Shown piece by piece: positions 1 to 8,480 of a stretch of DNA of 64,000 bases. The notes below the pieces were generated by a model. That model was not told where the DNA came from, searched no databases, and saw nothing but the letters and a program-made list of their open reading frames with translations. The first letter of the stretch is position 1, and each line of letters opens with the position of its first letter. The position numbers and the translations under genes are program-made. Location of the stretch: the NCBI GenBank assembly GCA_020635115.1, contig JACKAK010000003.1, positions 310,001-374,000 of the forward strand, written 5' to 3'. The stretch is from Halobacteriovoraceae bacterium. Its GTDB lineage: Bacteria; Bdellovibrionota; Bacteriovoracia; Bacteriovoracales; Bacteriovoracaceae.

Positions 1-1418
1 AAATCACTCTAACAATAAATGAAGAAAATAAAGAATTCTTAAACAAGTACAAAATAAATGAAATTCTTAAAAAGTATTGTACTTTTTTACCTTATGAAAT
101 TTTCGTTCATGAAATCAAAGAGAAAAAAGAAGATGACGAAAAATCTGATCATGAAACTCCAATAAATGACACAACTCCTCTATGGAAAAAAGATCCTAAA
201 GAAATTACTGAAGATGAATATAAAGAATTTTATAGAAAAATGTTTCCTTTCGAATCTGATCCACTTTTTTGGATTCATCTCAATGTTGACCACCCCTTTA
301 CCTTACAAGGTATTTTATATTTTCCAAAACTCAACCTCTCTCGCCCTGTCCAAGAAAGCAACATAAAACTCTACTGCAGACAGGTCTTTGTTTCGGAAAA
401 CGTAAAAAATGTCATTCCAGATTTTCTCTCACTCCTTAAAGGAGCAATCGACTCCACGGATATACCTCTTAATGTCTCTAGATCTTCACTTCAAGGAGAT
501 CCTAACATAAAAAAAATATCAAATTATGTTATTAAAAAAGTTGCAGAGGCCCTAAAAACACTCTTTAAGAAAGATAGAGAAAAATATGAAACTATCTGGA
601 ATGATATTTCACTCTTTATCAAATATGGTGCAATTTCAGATACTAAATTTGATGACTTAATGAGAGAGAGAATTCTTTTTAGTAATAGTGATCAAAAACT
701 TGTGACCCTTTCCGAGTATAAGGAAAGTGTACCTGAAAAATTTAAAGAAAAACTTGAGAACAAAATTATCTATTTTGAAAAAGGTAAGTCTGACGCTGCC
801 TTAAGAAAAACATTAATTGCTCAGGGTGTTCAGGCCATTGAAACAGATGATCATATCGACCCTCACTTTATGCAACACGTTGAAGCAAAAAAACTCGACT
901 CTATTGGAGAGATTACCTTTAGTTCTGTAGATGCTGAATTTCAAAACATTTTAGAATCTGAAAAAACTGATGAATCCGATATAAAAATTAAAGATTTATT
1001 TAAGAAATTTCTCTCCCCTTCTAAAGAAACTGAGAATGATAAAGAGGATAAAACGACAGAGTTGGTCTCTGAAGGACTTGAAGTTGAAATTCAAAAACTA
1101 AAAGGCTCTACAGCTCCAGCATATATCAAAGTTGATGAACAGATGAAGAGATTTTCAAAAATGGCCCAAAGCATGGGACAAAATAAGGACTCTTTTCCTA
1201 TTAAAAAAACACTTGTAATTAACCCTAATAGTCCTCTCATCCAAAACGCTCTTACAATTTCACAGAAAGGTGGAAATGATGAACTCGTTGAAAAAATTTG
1301 TCATCATGTAGAAGATTTGGCCCTCATTTCCTCAGAGGGACTTAAAGATGAATACAAAGATCTGTTTGTCCAGCGAAGTCAAGAACTTATTCAAAAACTA
1401 ACTGGTCTGGCCCTCTAA
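1..1418 (+). CDS. htpG: Chaperone protein HtpG (Hsp90), 5' end outside the window
   Basis: The frame is open from base 3 with no start in the window, so about the last 471 residues are visible; full HtpG is usually 620-650. The family signature around PLNVSR, the preceding KLYCRQVFV segment and the DEYKEFYRKMF segment place this in the Hsp90 middle domain, followed by the C-terminal dimerisation region. The N-terminal ATPase domain lies upstream of the window. HtpG is a cytoplasmic ATP-dependent folding chaperone, often heat-induced. The region around residues 260-330 of the visible part is acidic and Lys-rich. The gene ends 61 bases before the aminotransferase. An internal ATG at 240 is not the true start, because clear homology continues upstream of it. 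Confidence 0.93.
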   Translation, partial: ITLTINEENKEFLNKYKINEILKKYCTFLPYEIFVHEIKEKKEDDEKSDHETPINDTTPLWKKDPKEITEDEYKEFYRKMFPFESDPLFWIHLNVDHPFTLQGILYFPKLNLSRPVQESNIKLYCRQVFVSENVKNVIPDFLSLLKGAIDSTDIPLNVSRSSLQGDPNIKKISNYVIKKVAEALKTLFKKDREKYETIWNDISLFIKYGAISDTKFDDLMRERILFSNSDQKLVTLSEYKESVPEKFKEKLENKIIYFEKGKSDAALRKTLIAQGVQAIETDDHIDPHFMQHVEAKKLDSIGEITFSSVDAEFQNILESEKTDESDIKIKDLFKKFLSPSKETENDKEDKTTELVSEGLEVEIQKLKGSTAPAYIKVDEQMKRFSKMAQSMGQNKDSFPIKKTLVINPNSPLIQNALTISQKGGNDELVEKICHHVEDLALISSEGLKDEYKDLFVQRSQELIQKLTGLAL

Positions 1419-1444
1419 TTTAGTATTGAAACTTCTCAAGTGCT

Positions 1445-1481
1445 ATGAGATTCTCCTTTTGTAATGAAAGGAGAATCTCAT
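1445..1481 (+). promoter_or_regulatory. Perfect 15-bp hairpin covering the SD and start of the aminotransferase
   Basis: Bases 1445-1459 and 1467-1481 are perfect reverse complements around a 7-base loop. The 3' arm holds AAAGGAG (the Shine-Dalgarno sequence) and the first two bases of the ATG at 1480. In RNA this would hide the ribosome site. No T-run follows, so it is not a standard terminator for htpG. A DNA operator is the main alternative. Confidence 0.7.
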
Positions 1482-2775
1482 GTCCAAATATAGTGAATTA
1501 TCTTCAGATGAACTCAAAAAACTTGAAATGGATCTTTTGCTCGAACACAGAAATTTTGTTGAGCAAGGACTATCTTTGGACCTCACCAGAGGAAAACCTT
1601 CAACTGAGCAAGTTGCCCTTTCTGATAAATTAGATGGTATACTTGATAGAAATTTCCAAAGTAAAAGTGGAGTTGATGTTCGAAATTATGGTGGGCTGGA
1701 TGGACTTCCTGAGATGAAAGAATTGGCCAGTGCTATTTTAGAAACTCCTAAAGACAATATCATTATTGGTGGTAATAGTTCTCTAACTCTTATGCATCAA
1801 GTTATTTCAATGCTAAATTTCTATGGAAAAGATGGCGATATGAATGGCCAAGAACTTTCATGGAAAGCAGAATTTGAGGTCAAATTTTTATGCCCAGTTC
1901 CTGGATATGATCGTCATTTTACCATTTGTGAAAGTATGGGAATTGAAATGATTAAGGTTCCCCTTAAAAATAATCAACTCGATATTGATCTTATTGAAAC
2001 TCTTGTTAGGGAAGACTCCTCGATAAAAGGCATATGGTGTGTACCAAAATATTCAAATCCCACAGGAATAACCTATTCTGACGAAATCGTTGAGAGGATT
2101 GCAAAACTTCCAAAAATTTCCGGAGAGAACTTTGCTATCATGTGGGATAATGCATACGCTGTTCACGATCTATATGAAGAGAAAGATAAATTAAAATGTA
2201 TCTGGGAATTATGTGCTGATAATGGAACCCTAGATTCACTCTATATTTTTGGATCAACTTCTAAAATCACCTTTCCTGGTGCTGGAATCGCTTTTATGGC
2301 GACTTCAAGTGCAAACTTGATTGGATTTAAAAGGTATTTATCTGCGATTACAATTGGGCCAGATAAAGTCAATCAGTTGAGGCATTGTGTTTTTCTTAAA
2401 AATAAAGAAGCGCTTTTAACTCATATGAAAAAACATGCCAAAATCATTCGTCCAAAATTTGAACTGGTTGAAGATAAACTTTCAGCGATTGCTGATCTTG
2501 AAATAGCTGAATGGACAAAACCAAAGGGGGGATATTTTATTTCATTCAATACACTAGATAACCTCGCCAATCGAGTCGTTAAATTAGCTCAAGAGGCCGG
2601 AGTTAAACTTACTCCTGCAGGTTCAACATTTCCCAATATGCTAGATCCGATGAATAACAATATTCGAATTGCACCTACATATCCCACAAAAGAAGACCTT
2701 GGAAAAGCAATTGATGTTTTTGTAACTTGCGTAAAACTCGCTTCTGTCGAAAAATTATTAAATAACATGGAATGA
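1480..2775 (+). CDS. PLP-dependent aminotransferase, subgroup Ic aspartate aminotransferase type
   Basis: This 431-residue protein has the layout of the fold-type I family sometimes named Aminotran_MocR/Asp_aminotransf. LDLTRGKP lies near residue 33, GLDGLPEMKEL near 73, IGGNSSLTLM near 90, a P-x-Y-x-NPTG-type segment near 190, and the Schiff-base lysine in STSKITFPGAG is K262. It should transfer an amino group between an amino acid, probably aspartate or alanine, and a 2-oxo acid in the cytoplasm. The start at 1480 is fixed by AAAGGAG seven bases upstream. That SD lies inside a perfect hairpin (1445-1481), suggesting translational control. The gene converges on the DksA-like gene with a 9-base gap. 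Confidence 0.88.
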   Translation: MSKYSELSSDELKKLEMDLLLEHRNFVEQGLSLDLTRGKPSTEQVALSDKLDGILDRNFQSKSGVDVRNYGGLDGLPEMKELASAILETPKDNIIIGGNSSLTLMHQVISMLNFYGKDGDMNGQELSWKAEFEVKFLCPVPGYDRHFTICESMGIEMIKVPLKNNQLDIDLIETLVREDSSIKGIWCVPKYSNPTGITYSDEIVERIAKLPKISGENFAIMWDNAYAVHDLYEEKDKLKCIWELCADNGTLDSLYIFGSTSKITFPGAGIAFMATSSANLIGFKRYLSAITIGPDKVNQLRHCVFLKNKEALLTHMKKHAKIIRPKFELVEDKLSAIADLEIAEWTKPKGGYFISFNTLDNLANRVVKLAQEAGVKLTPAGSTFPNMLDPMNNNIRIAPTYPTKEDLGKAIDVFVTCVKLASVEKLLNNME

Positions 2776-2784
2776 TCATCCACC

Positions 2785-3252
2785 TTACAAAAACGGAATG
2801 ACATTTGAACTTGTGTTTTCTTTTTCTTCTTCACCAAAACTAAGTTTGAAAACATTTTTGCTAACTAAAATGGGAACTTTTACCCCGTTTTTAGGTCTAT
2901 CAGAGGAGATATGTGACTCAACTCTTTCAAGTTCCTCTTTACAAAGAATACACAGCTGTGCTGTTGGCCTAGCTTTAAGTCGATCCATAGAGATTTCATC
3001 GCCACACTCTTCACATTCACCAAAAACTCCAGCATCAATTTTATCCAGGGCATGATGAATTTTTGTTAAAAATCTCTGATCTCGACCCTTTAGATTTAAG
3101 ATCAAAACATTATCCTGATTTGCCTGTAATAAATCCATTTCGTCTCCTGATTGCTTTATACTCAATTGGGCCTCCAATTCTTCATACCGTTGGAAATCGA
3201 TGAGCATTGTTAAAAAACGATTTCTAAAATATTCCAAATCCCTATGGTTCAT
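2785..3252 (-). CDS. DksA/TraR-type C4 zinc finger protein
   Basis: This 155-residue protein has a helical N-terminal half followed by a C4 zinc finger (CEECG around residue 77, CILCK around 100). It also has the typical ISMDRLKARPTA and EELERVE segments of the DksA/TraR family, whose members bind in the RNA polymerase secondary channel and modulate initiation. The coiled-coil region lacks the DxxDxA motif that I would look for at the tip of true DksA, so it may be a DksA-like paralogue such as the YocK/CarD-independent group. The C-terminal 35 residues are a tail of unknown role. The ATG has AAGGAG six bases upstream, held in a small hairpin. Confidence 0.85.
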   Translation of the reverse strand: MNHRDLEYFRNRFLTMLIDFQRYEELEAQLSIKQSGDEMDLLQANQDNVLILNLKGRDQRFLTKIHHALDKIDAGVFGECEECGDEISMDRLKARPTAQLCILCKEELERVESHISSDRPKNGVKVPILVSKNVFKLSFGEEEKENTSSNVIPFL

Positions 3253-3320
3253 CTCAAACTCCTTTTGAGGTTTTTAGTTTTTTAAAAAGGAGCATTACCT
3301 TCCATGGCCAAGCTCCTTTT
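3252..3320 (-). promoter_or_regulatory. Leader with mutually exclusive pairings around the DksA-like gene's SD
   Basis: On the minus strand the leader reads AAAAGGAGC (3320-3312), then GCTCCTTTT (3293-3285), then AAAAGGAG (3266-3259), which is the SD. The middle copy can pair with the first or with the SD. In addition CTCAAA and TTTGAG flank the SD and end exactly at the ATG. This is the geometry of an attenuator or riboswitch expression platform. The pairing is seen; the function is inferred. Confidence 0.5.
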
Positions 3321-3572
3321 GAATTAGTGGTCTTCCATGACCTAAGAATATGAGTGCTAAAAATATGCCAATTATAATCTACGAATTATTAGGAGGTTAC
3401 TTGCAAAGACCTAGGTCCAAAAAATAAACCAGTGACAAAAAGTAACTGCAACAAACTTATTTTTTTAAAGATCATAGTGTACATTTGACGTCAATAATAC
3501 CTATTTAAATGTTCGTTTTCCTTATACTTTTCAATATATTACCAAAAAAACAAGTCTTTTATACAGGGTCAA
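3321..3572. other. Intergenic stretch between divergent genes
   Basis: With the two leaders included, 3253-3629 is 377 bases without a gene. It carries the minus-strand leader (3252-3320) and a plus-strand promoter candidate near 3573. The middle is AT-rich with a small AGGTCC/GGACCT-like palindrome near 3408-3417. I see no open frame worth calling. Confidence 0.5.
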
Positions 3573-3601
3573 TTGACACAATTTTTTTTTGGAACTAGTT
3601 T
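3573..3601 (+). promoter_or_regulatory. Sigma-70-like promoter for the exported GTPase gene
   Basis: A perfect TTGACA (3573-3578) is followed after 17 bases by TAGTTT (3596-3601). Transcription would start near 3608, leaving a leader of about 22 bases before the ATG at 3630. This supports the ATG over the upstream in-frame TTG, which lies inside the -35 box. Confidence 0.55.
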
Positions 3602-3629
3602 GGTCAAATTGATTACTTTGGTGAAACTT

Positions 3630-5597
3630 ATGAAGTCTACGTTTTTTATCTTTTTATTGCTCTGTCTTAATTTTGCAAACGCAAATGAACTTTCTGTTTG
3701 CGAAGAATTCTTCGAAGTAACACAAGATAGTTCGTACAGCGACGAATCTATTAAGCTCACCCTCCTGAGAACTGGACGTTATCATGAAGTTTATCCAGTT
3801 AAAAATGACAATTCAATCCAAGTCTTCAAGCAATTCATTTTGCCAAGCTTTACCTCTCATAGCCCTTTTATAATTATAGGTAAAGTTGGCGCAGGAAACT
3901 CTGGAAAATCAACTCTCCAGGAACACTTTTTAAATATTTTAGATTATACAGATGGCCCTTTGGAAATTTCAAAAACCGGAACAGAGGCAGGAATGACCAA
4001 AAGACCCGTGATTTTAATGAGTGATGTACATGAAGACATCATTGACACAAATATAAAAGAAAGAATAAATTCACAACCTACACTATGGCAATCTCCTGAG
4101 GACAGTACTAAAAGCGGAAATGCAATAGTCTATATGAACTCGAATGTCCCAAGTGAGATAATTTCCATTGATGCCCCTGATTTCGATACTAAAACTGCAA
4201 ATAATCTTGAAAGTTCTATGGATGTTTTGAGAACAGCGGAAGTTATCATCTACCTTTTCAATCCAAACAACTATAAAAACTTTTCAAATCTAGAGCATAT
4301 TGGAAATAGTCTTGCCGATATTGGAGAAAGGAAAATCATTCTCATGGACAGGGTTCCTGATTACATTTTAATGCCAGAGAGAATATACGATTTACCTGAT
4401 GATAAAAGACTTGAAGTTGACGGAAGAATTAACGAACTTAAGACAATGTACGAAGAACAGTTTGATTTTGTTCGTGAACAACTCCATACACGTTTTGGTA
4501 TTTCAAAAGAAGCAATCGTTGGTGAATATTATATGTTGGAATCACAAGGAGTGATGCTACGAACTAAGGAAGTTGAAATAGAGGCCAGGGGAAATTCTCC
4601 GGCCTTTAAAGAGCTTATCAATGGTTTCATTGAAGACCCAATGGCCATCAAAAAAGAAGTCTTCGGCAGCGCTCTCAGAAAAAATCTTGCGCTCCTTGAA
4701 GCAGAAGCTCTCATGCACAAAAAGCGAGTTGAAGAACTCGCTAGGGCAAATAAATTGCTGGCCAGAGATTTAGAAAAATACGTTTTTCAGTCTTTTGGTG
4801 AAATTCCCCGGGATATTTTAGACAGCAAAATCCAAGAAAGCTGGAGAAACTCCAAAAACAAGATATCCATGTACCTAGGACTTATCAAACATTATTTATC
4901 TTGGTCTGCATTAAAGATACTTTTTAAATTTTCTAAAAAGAAGTTTGATAAAATTTTTGTCGATACCCAAAAGATGGAAGACTTCATCGAAAAAAATAAA
5001 CTTACGATCTCCGGACGACTTGAAAATCTAGATACTTTTCTTATAAAAAAAGTATCTGGTTATGAAAATATTTCTGAAGAAACAAAGGTTATTTTGAAAG
5101 ATTCGATTTCAACTTGGAAAGAATCAACTTTGAGCGACGTTGAAGAAAGAGTTGAATCAATCTTATCAGGTCTCATGCCTGAACCACTTGAAGAGGAGCT
5201 AACCTATCTTTTTCGGGAAAAAACCGAAAGTACTTGGAAAGATAAAATGATGAGTGTTTGGCACAATTTTGCCGTTGTTGGCCTACCAATGGTCACTTTT
5301 ACGTATTCCTTGTGGGATGGAAATGTTTCTCTATTTACCGAAGGGATCGCAATGTTTGGTTCACTGATGGCCTCGGAATCTTTGAACAAAAAGTTTGAAC
5401 AGAAAGAGGCCAAAATTTATGATCCAATTGTTGATGAATGGTACCGAGAAATGCAACACGACTTGGTCGTAGATGGAAGGATTTCAGAACTTGAAGAAAT
5501 ACAGGCCTTCAAGGCCGGAAAATTGCCTACTCTTGAAGAAATTGAACAACAACTGCTTGATATTGAAAGTCTGAAAAAAGAATTTAATATACATTAA
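3630..5597 (+). CDS. Exported dynamin-like GTPase
   Basis: The ATG at 3630 gives 655 residues. They begin with a clear signal peptide (hydrophobic residues 5-14, likely cleavage after FANA at residue 18). A P-loop GAGNSGKS spans residues 87-94. A dynamin-like switch I segment GMTKRPVIL follows near 121, a G3-like DAPD at 181-184, and a weak G4-like MDRVPD near 239. The rest is mostly helical, with long charged helices at 330-560 and a hydrophobic stretch near 545-580 that could be a membrane hairpin. Dynamin-like proteins remodel membranes with GTP in the cytosol, so an export signal is unexpected. The N-terminus could instead be a signal anchor. No partner gene is adjacent. The 3' end overlaps the mini-FliG gene by 4 bases. 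Confidence 0.7.
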   Translation: MKSTFFIFLLLCLNFANANELSVCEEFFEVTQDSSYSDESIKLTLLRTGRYHEVYPVKNDNSIQVFKQFILPSFTSHSPFIIIGKVGAGNSGKSTLQEHFLNILDYTDGPLEISKTGTEAGMTKRPVILMSDVHEDIIDTNIKERINSQPTLWQSPEDSTKSGNAIVYMNSNVPSEIISIDAPDFDTKTANNLESSMDVLRTAEVIIYLFNPNNYKNFSNLEHIGNSLADIGERKIILMDRVPDYILMPERIYDLPDDKRLEVDGRINELKTMYEEQFDFVREQLHTRFGISKEAIVGEYYMLESQGVMLRTKEVEIEARGNSPAFKELINGFIEDPMAIKKEVFGSALRKNLALLEAEALMHKKRVEELARANKLLARDLEKYVFQSFGEIPRDILDSKIQESWRNSKNKISMYLGLIKHYLSWSALKILFKFSKKKFDKIFVDTQKMEDFIEKNKLTISGRLENLDTFLIKKVSGYENISEETKVILKDSISTWKESTLSDVEERVESILSGLMPEPLEEELTYLFREKTESTWKDKMMSVWHNFAVVGLPMVTFTYSLWDGNVSLFTEGIAMFGSLMASESLNKKFEQKEAKIYDPIVDEWYREMQHDLVVDGRISELEEIQAFKAGKLPTLEEIEQQLLDIESLKKEFNIH

Positions 5598-6019
5598 ACA
5601 TATTCATCTTCACCGCGATTAATGATGATCTCACCATTTTCAACTTTTCTACGTACAATTTCCATTATGCGCTCTCTGGCCTCCTGAACTTTAGTTACAG
5701 GCATGGGTGCTCCCTTAAGAATTGAATTTATGTCTTCTTTCAATCGAGAAGAGACTTTACTAAAAATAAAATCTCTTAACTCCACTGATCCAATTCTTAG
5801 GGAAAGTGCGAGATCATCAATATTAACTTCTCTAAGCAATTCTTGAAGCATAGAGAGAGTCAAGTACTGTAAATCTTCAAATGTAATCATGTTTTTTTTA
5901 ATTAATTTGGCCATACGAGGATCTCGTTTTTGAATATCACTCAAGACTCTATTTCTCTCATTTGGAGCCAATCCTGAGAGCATTTTTGCTGCTTCACTCA
6001 CTCCACCTTTAAATTTCAT
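5594..6019 (-). CDS. Stand-alone FliG middle/C-terminal domain protein
   Basis: This 141-residue protein matches the C-terminal half of the flagellar switch protein FliG. It has a short middle-domain-like start (SEAAKMLSGLAPNER) and the C-domain run FEDLQYL, LREVNIDDLALSL, ELRDFIFSKVSSR and EARERIMEIVRRKVENGEI. Full FliG is about 330-350 residues, so the N-terminal domain that anchors to FliF is absent. It may bind FliM, MotA or another switch part, or act as a regulator. The ATG at 6019 has AAGGAG seven bases upstream, so the in-frame ATG at 6061 is unlikely. No other flagellar gene is in the window. Confidence 0.8.
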   Translation of the reverse strand: MKFKGGVSEAAKMLSGLAPNERNRVLSDIQKRDPRMAKLIKKNMITFEDLQYLTLSMLQELLREVNIDDLALSLRIGSVELRDFIFSKVSSRLKEDINSILKGAPMPVTKVQEARERIMEIVRRKVENGEIIINRGEDEYV

Positions 6020-6092
6020 CAATTTCTCCTTGGTTTGAATATTTTTGCGTAGCAGGAACATAATGACAACTGTATTTGACTATTCTTCAAAA

Positions 6093-6111
6093 AAGAGGCA
6101 TAAGACCTCTT
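6093..6111 (+). promoter_or_regulatory. SD-containing hairpin abutting the start codon
   Basis: AAGAGG (6093-6098) and CCTCTT (6106-6111) are perfect complements around a 7-base loop, and the ATG at 6112 follows directly. The 5' arm is the only SD-like sequence near this start. Confidence 0.4.
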
Positions 6112-6684
6112 ATGGGCCTAATGTATATGCTACCTGTTTCGAAAGAAGAAACTGATAGACTTGAAATCAATAACAATCGACTTATTCTGAAATCCTATGG
6201 ACTTCCGTTGGTTTTTTGGGGTTATTTTTTAGCGATTACAAGCATAATTGGTGTTATGTATATTATTATTAAAGGTCCTTTAAATCTATTGGCCAAGAAC
6301 GCTAATCTAGTGGATTTTGTCCTGCTGTATTCAGTTTATTTTATTATGATTTTTATACCTCTCTTTATATTGACTGCATTATTTTATGAAAAATGGCTCA
6401 TAAAAGATGGTAATAAAATAACGATATGTCACAGATTTTTCTTTTTACCTCTCTTCAAAAAATCTATGACTCAATGTGACTTAGAAACTCAATTAGTGAT
6501 AGAACATCTTCTTGACTCTCCCAATATTGCCAAAATGAAACAAAGCCCAGATCTAAAAGGATTTGAAAATCGTGGTTATTATCAACTTTTTCTTAACAAT
6601 GAAAATGGAAAAAAGATTCTTTTAGACAGACACTCACGAAAATCAGATCTTATAAAAATCAAACAACTACTAACGCAATTTTGA
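6112..6684 (+). CDS. Two-helix membrane protein of unknown function
   Basis: I do not recognise this 190-residue protein. It has two strong membrane segments (about residues 36-60 and 68-97 from the ATG at 6112) with a short charged N-terminus and a soluble C-terminal half of about 90 residues. That half resembles the PH-like domain layout seen in some bacterial membrane proteins, but I see no diagnostic motif. Later ATGs at 6121 and 6127 are also possible starts. The gene is divergent from the mini-FliG gene, and its 3' end overlaps the exported kinase-like gene by 15 bases. Confidence 0.6.
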   Translation: MGLMYMLPVSKEETDRLEINNNRLILKSYGLPLVFWGYFLAITSIIGVMYIIIKGPLNLLAKNANLVDFVLLYSVYFIMIFIPLFILTALFYEKWLIKDGNKITICHRFFFLPLFKKSMTQCDLETQLVIEHLLDSPNIAKMKQSPDLKGFENRGYYQLFLNNENGKKILLDRHSRKSDLIKIKQLLTQF

Positions 6685-7911
6685 TTTTGAAAGAATTTCT
6701 TCGCACATTAGATTCAGACGTAGATCTTGGAAATCATCAATTTCTTCATTTTCTGGCAAACCAAAAAATTCAGGTTCAAATATATAGGGAATGTTTACTA
6801 GTTTCGCTTTTTTAAATAACTTCAAAATACTGAGCCTCTGCAATATATCATTTGCATTTAACTTCCCAAGACCCGCTTTAACTTCCACATTTTTTGCGGT
6901 TAAATCTTCCTCAACCAGATCCTGGTAATGTTTCAGAATGATTCTAATGAGAACTTTATTAGAAAAATTTATTTTTTGGGAAACAACAAGTCTTAATAGA
7001 ATTTCCATATCTGCAATTTTTTTAGGAAATTCAAAAAAAGTAAAAATATTAAACAATTGAACTAACCTTTTTCGTAGTAACATTTGATCAGAGACATTTA
7101 AAAATGAAGCTAATTTTATCTCTTTTGTATCCAAAATATTCATATTTTTTCTTTTAAAAAGATATCCGGCCTTTCTAGTTTTCTTAACGACTTTATTCAT
7201 TTTATGCACTAAAGTTCTGTCAAAGTTAAAGTTTCGTAAATGTGCAAAGGTGTGGTTGAAAGTTTTTTTAGTGGCCCATTTTATGGGTTCTAAAAAAAAA
7301 TAATCAAGTAAAACCCAATGGTTTTTAGACCAAACAATATTTTCACTATTTGCATCGTTCACATTTTCCATAATAGAAAACAAGCGAGAGATTTGGAGAA
7401 GATCTAACTCCATCTCTCTTTTAATATTTTGATCACTTACATTTTTCATCTCATATAGGTAGTGTGAGAATTCTACAAATTCAACAACGATTGTCTGATC
7501 TTCATAACTACTTAAATCTTTGTAAATTTTTGGAATAGGAAAATCTAGTTCCTCAAAAATAGGATAGAGAAGCATTGTCCCTTCGAATGAAAAATGATTG
7601 CACAACCTAATGGCCAGTGGCAGAGAGTTTTCATCTGTCTTGATTTTAAACACAAGATCATTCTGACCTCGTCCCTGGTAACTTTCTATTTCAAAGTCTC
7701 CCTTGAGCGTTTTAAGTGTGAAATTAGAAAACTTGGAAGAAAACAAGGCCACGTAATTTTCTATAGACTGTTCTATTCTAGATGAATCTGATTCTATAAT
7801 TCTTTGATAGACATTTTTTTCATAGAAGTCGCGAATCTCATCAGGAGTGTAGGCAGCGCTTAAACAGCTTGAAAAATATATAAAGAAAAAAACTGAAAAA
7901 ACAATTTGCAT
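6670..7911 (-). CDS. Exported protein with a kinase-like (APH/protein kinase) fold
   Basis: This 413-residue protein starts with a signal peptide (residues 1-18); Cys16 is part of a weak lipobox, so it could also be a lipoprotein. Residues 85-205 resemble the protein kinase/aminoglycoside phosphotransferase fold. A segment LAIRLC near 99 stands where VAIK is usual, with Arg102 replacing Lys. A hinge-like VVEFVEF lies near 142, D186 and N191 have the DxxxxN spacing of a catalytic loop, and LLDYF carries D203 at the DFG position. It may be a degenerate or atypical kinase. The C-terminal 200 residues are helical and unrecognised. It is the last gene of the minus-strand cluster, 6 bases after the ferredoxin gene. 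Confidence 0.55.
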   Translation of the reverse strand: MQIVFSVFFFIYFSSCLSAAYTPDEIRDFYEKNVYQRIIESDSSRIEQSIENYVALFSSKFSNFTLKTLKGDFEIESYQGRGQNDLVFKIKTDENSLPLAIRLCNHFSFEGTMLLYPIFEELDFPIPKIYKDLSSYEDQTIVVEFVEFSHYLYEMKNVSDQNIKREMELDLLQISRLFSIMENVNDANSENIVWSKNHWVLLDYFFLEPIKWATKKTFNHTFAHLRNFNFDRTLVHKMNKVVKKTRKAGYLFKRKNMNILDTKEIKLASFLNVSDQMLLRKRLVQLFNIFTFFEFPKKIADMEILLRLVVSQKINFSNKVLIRIILKHYQDLVEEDLTAKNVEVKAGLGKLNANDILQRLSILKLFKKAKLVNIPYIFEPEFFGLPENEEIDDFQDLRLNLMCEEILSKSKLR

Positions 7912-7917
7912 GACTTA

Positions 7918-8463
7918 TTAATCTTTATCTGGTCTTACCTTCATTCCCTTGGGACGACGATTTCCCCCCAACCTTTTTAATTTTGTTGGTTCTTTATCTT
8001 TTTCCCAATGTTTCTGCCAGGACTCTCTCATCTCTTTTTTTTCTTGGTAGTCTTTTTCTCTTTCTGACATTATTTCTTGAACTTCTTCTTGTTTACGTCT
8101 TTTTATATTAGAGTTATTTTTTAATCTAAACTGACTCTGTGTTTTATTTTTAAGTTTTACTTGATCAGAGACTTTATCATGTTTTGAAATGTCTATTTCT
8201 ATATCTCCGTGACAAAATGTTTGGCACGCAAGTCTCTCTTTTGTGAGATGAAACACATTGCCTAATAATTGCGTTTCTTCAAACGTTGGAGTGGTGACTT
8301 CATCGGCCCCATTTAGTATTTTAATCACACAATCTGTACAAGAGGCGTGTCCACCACAACTAGACTTAACATATAAATCATTGCTTCTGAGTGCTGAAAG
8401 TAAATCAGTCTTCTCGTCAACGTCAATTATTTGGCCAGATGGCCTTATCGTTATTTTCGGCAT
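7918..8463 (-). CDS. 2Fe-2S ferredoxin with a charged C-terminal tail
   Basis: The first 95 residues are a plant-type 2Fe-2S ferredoxin. The cluster ligands are in SSCGGHASCTDC near residues 35-45, with a fourth Cys in LACQTF near 79. The remaining 85 residues are a highly charged, Lys/Glu/Arg-rich helix ending in basic sequence, with no motif I know; it could contact RNA, DNA or a partner. The protein likely moves single electrons in the cytoplasm. It lies between the PHA-type gene (17 bases) and the kinase-like gene (6 bases), so these are probably co-transcribed. Confidence 0.85.
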   Translation of the reverse strand: MPKITIRPSGQIIDVDEKTDLLSALRSNDLYVKSSCGGHASCTDCVIKILNGADEVTTPTFEETQLLGNVFHLTKERLACQTFCHGDIEIDISKHDKVSDQVKLKNKTQSQFRLKNNSNIKRRKQEEVQEIMSEREKDYQEKKEMRESWQKHWEKDKEPTKLKRLGGNRRPKGMKVRPDKD

Positions 8464-8480
8464 TCAATAATCCACATTTA

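Noticed and set aside
1445..1481. Hairpin read as a terminator for htpG
   Set aside because: No T-run follows the stem, and the 3' arm contains the SD and start of the next gene, so a translational role fits better.
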